From assembly GCA_964591225.1 (NCBI GenBank), contig CAZQAO010000006.1, positions 1-32,443 on the forward strand: a stretch of 32,443 bases of DNA. The letters run 5' to 3'. The position numbers were made by a program, and so were the translations under genes. The first letter of the stretch is position 1, and the number at the start of each line of letters is the position of its first letter. Positions 32,420 to 32,443 of this stretch are shown here, one piece after another. The notes below the pieces were generated by a model that was not told the DNA's origin, ran no database searches, and was given only the letters and a program-made list of their open reading frames with translations. This stretch comes from MGBC108787 sp964591225. GTDB lineage: Bacteria; Bacillota_I; Bacilli_A; RF39; UBA660.

Positions 32420-32443
32420 ATAAAAAATATACATAATTGAAGA

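Noticed and set aside
1..32443. tRNA or rRNA genes, CRISPR arrays, insertion sequences, phage genes
   Set aside because: Reading intergenic stretches on both strands showed none; all intergenic regions are under about 230 bp.
1..32443. Mycoplasma genetic code (TGA = Trp)
   Set aside because: SecY ends with TGA at the expected place, and Trp codons checked are TGG.

Overview
The window reads as a stretch of a low-GC Gram-positive (Bacillota) chromosome. It is very AT-rich, has canonical AGGAGG-type ribosome binding sites and sigma-A promoters, carries the S10-spc-alpha ribosomal supercluster in Firmicute order, and encodes WhiA, YqeG, a type-Z S14 and a full-length Spo0A. SecY ends at a TGA stop, so the standard bacterial code is in use rather than the Mycoplasma code. 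The missing L30 gene and the very tight packing recall Mollicutes and their uncultured gut-associated relatives in the Bacilli. The 100-N scaffold gap suggests a draft or metagenome-assembled genome. The exact lineage is inference.

Layout, nearly all on the minus strand (right end of the window = upstream). 32374-30860: yqeG and whiA. 30302-30865: clpP, the only confident plus-strand gene, which meets whiA tail to tail. 30195-25607: a TGS/uridine-kinase fusion, gap, pgk and tpiA, closed by a strong terminator. 25490-24729: spo0A. 24660-20986: a lytic transglycosylase with its own consensus promoter, gpmI, and a C-terminally anchored surface protein, closed by a GNRA-loop terminator. 20860-18239: a P2-type cation ATPase with terminator. 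18173-3925: a consensus promoter, a structured leader of about 130 nt, then rpsJ-rplC-rplD-rplW-rplB-rpsS-rplV-rpsC-rplP-rpmC-rpsQ-rplN-rplX-rplE-rpsZ-rpsH-rplF-rplR-rpsE-rplO-secY-adk-map-infA-rpmJ-rpsM-rpsK-rpoA-rplQ and a terminator. 3897-3282: cysE, interrupted by the gap. 3241-1: an unknown membrane-anchored protein, a triple-LysM protein, a terminator that overlaps the next promoter, and the first 515 codons of an unknown polytopic membrane protein that runs off the window.

Functionally the window joins translation and secretion (ribosome, IF-1, SecY, MetAP, RNAP alpha), lower glycolysis (GAPDH, PGK, TIM, iPGM, split into two transcription units around spo0A), proteolysis and division control (ClpP, WhiA), and envelope proteins of unknown role. 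There is no gene-free stretch longer than about 230 bases. I see no tRNA, rRNA, CRISPR, insertion sequence or phage gene.

No wholly new multi-gene system stands out. The most unusual points are an acidic tail of about 75 residues on ribosomal protein uL3, an adenylate kinase whose P-loop glycines are replaced by alanine, a divergent triosephosphate isomerase, an N-terminally extended IF-1, loss of L30, Spo0A in an otherwise Mollicute-like setting, and a reading-frame inconsistency at the assembly gap in cysE.
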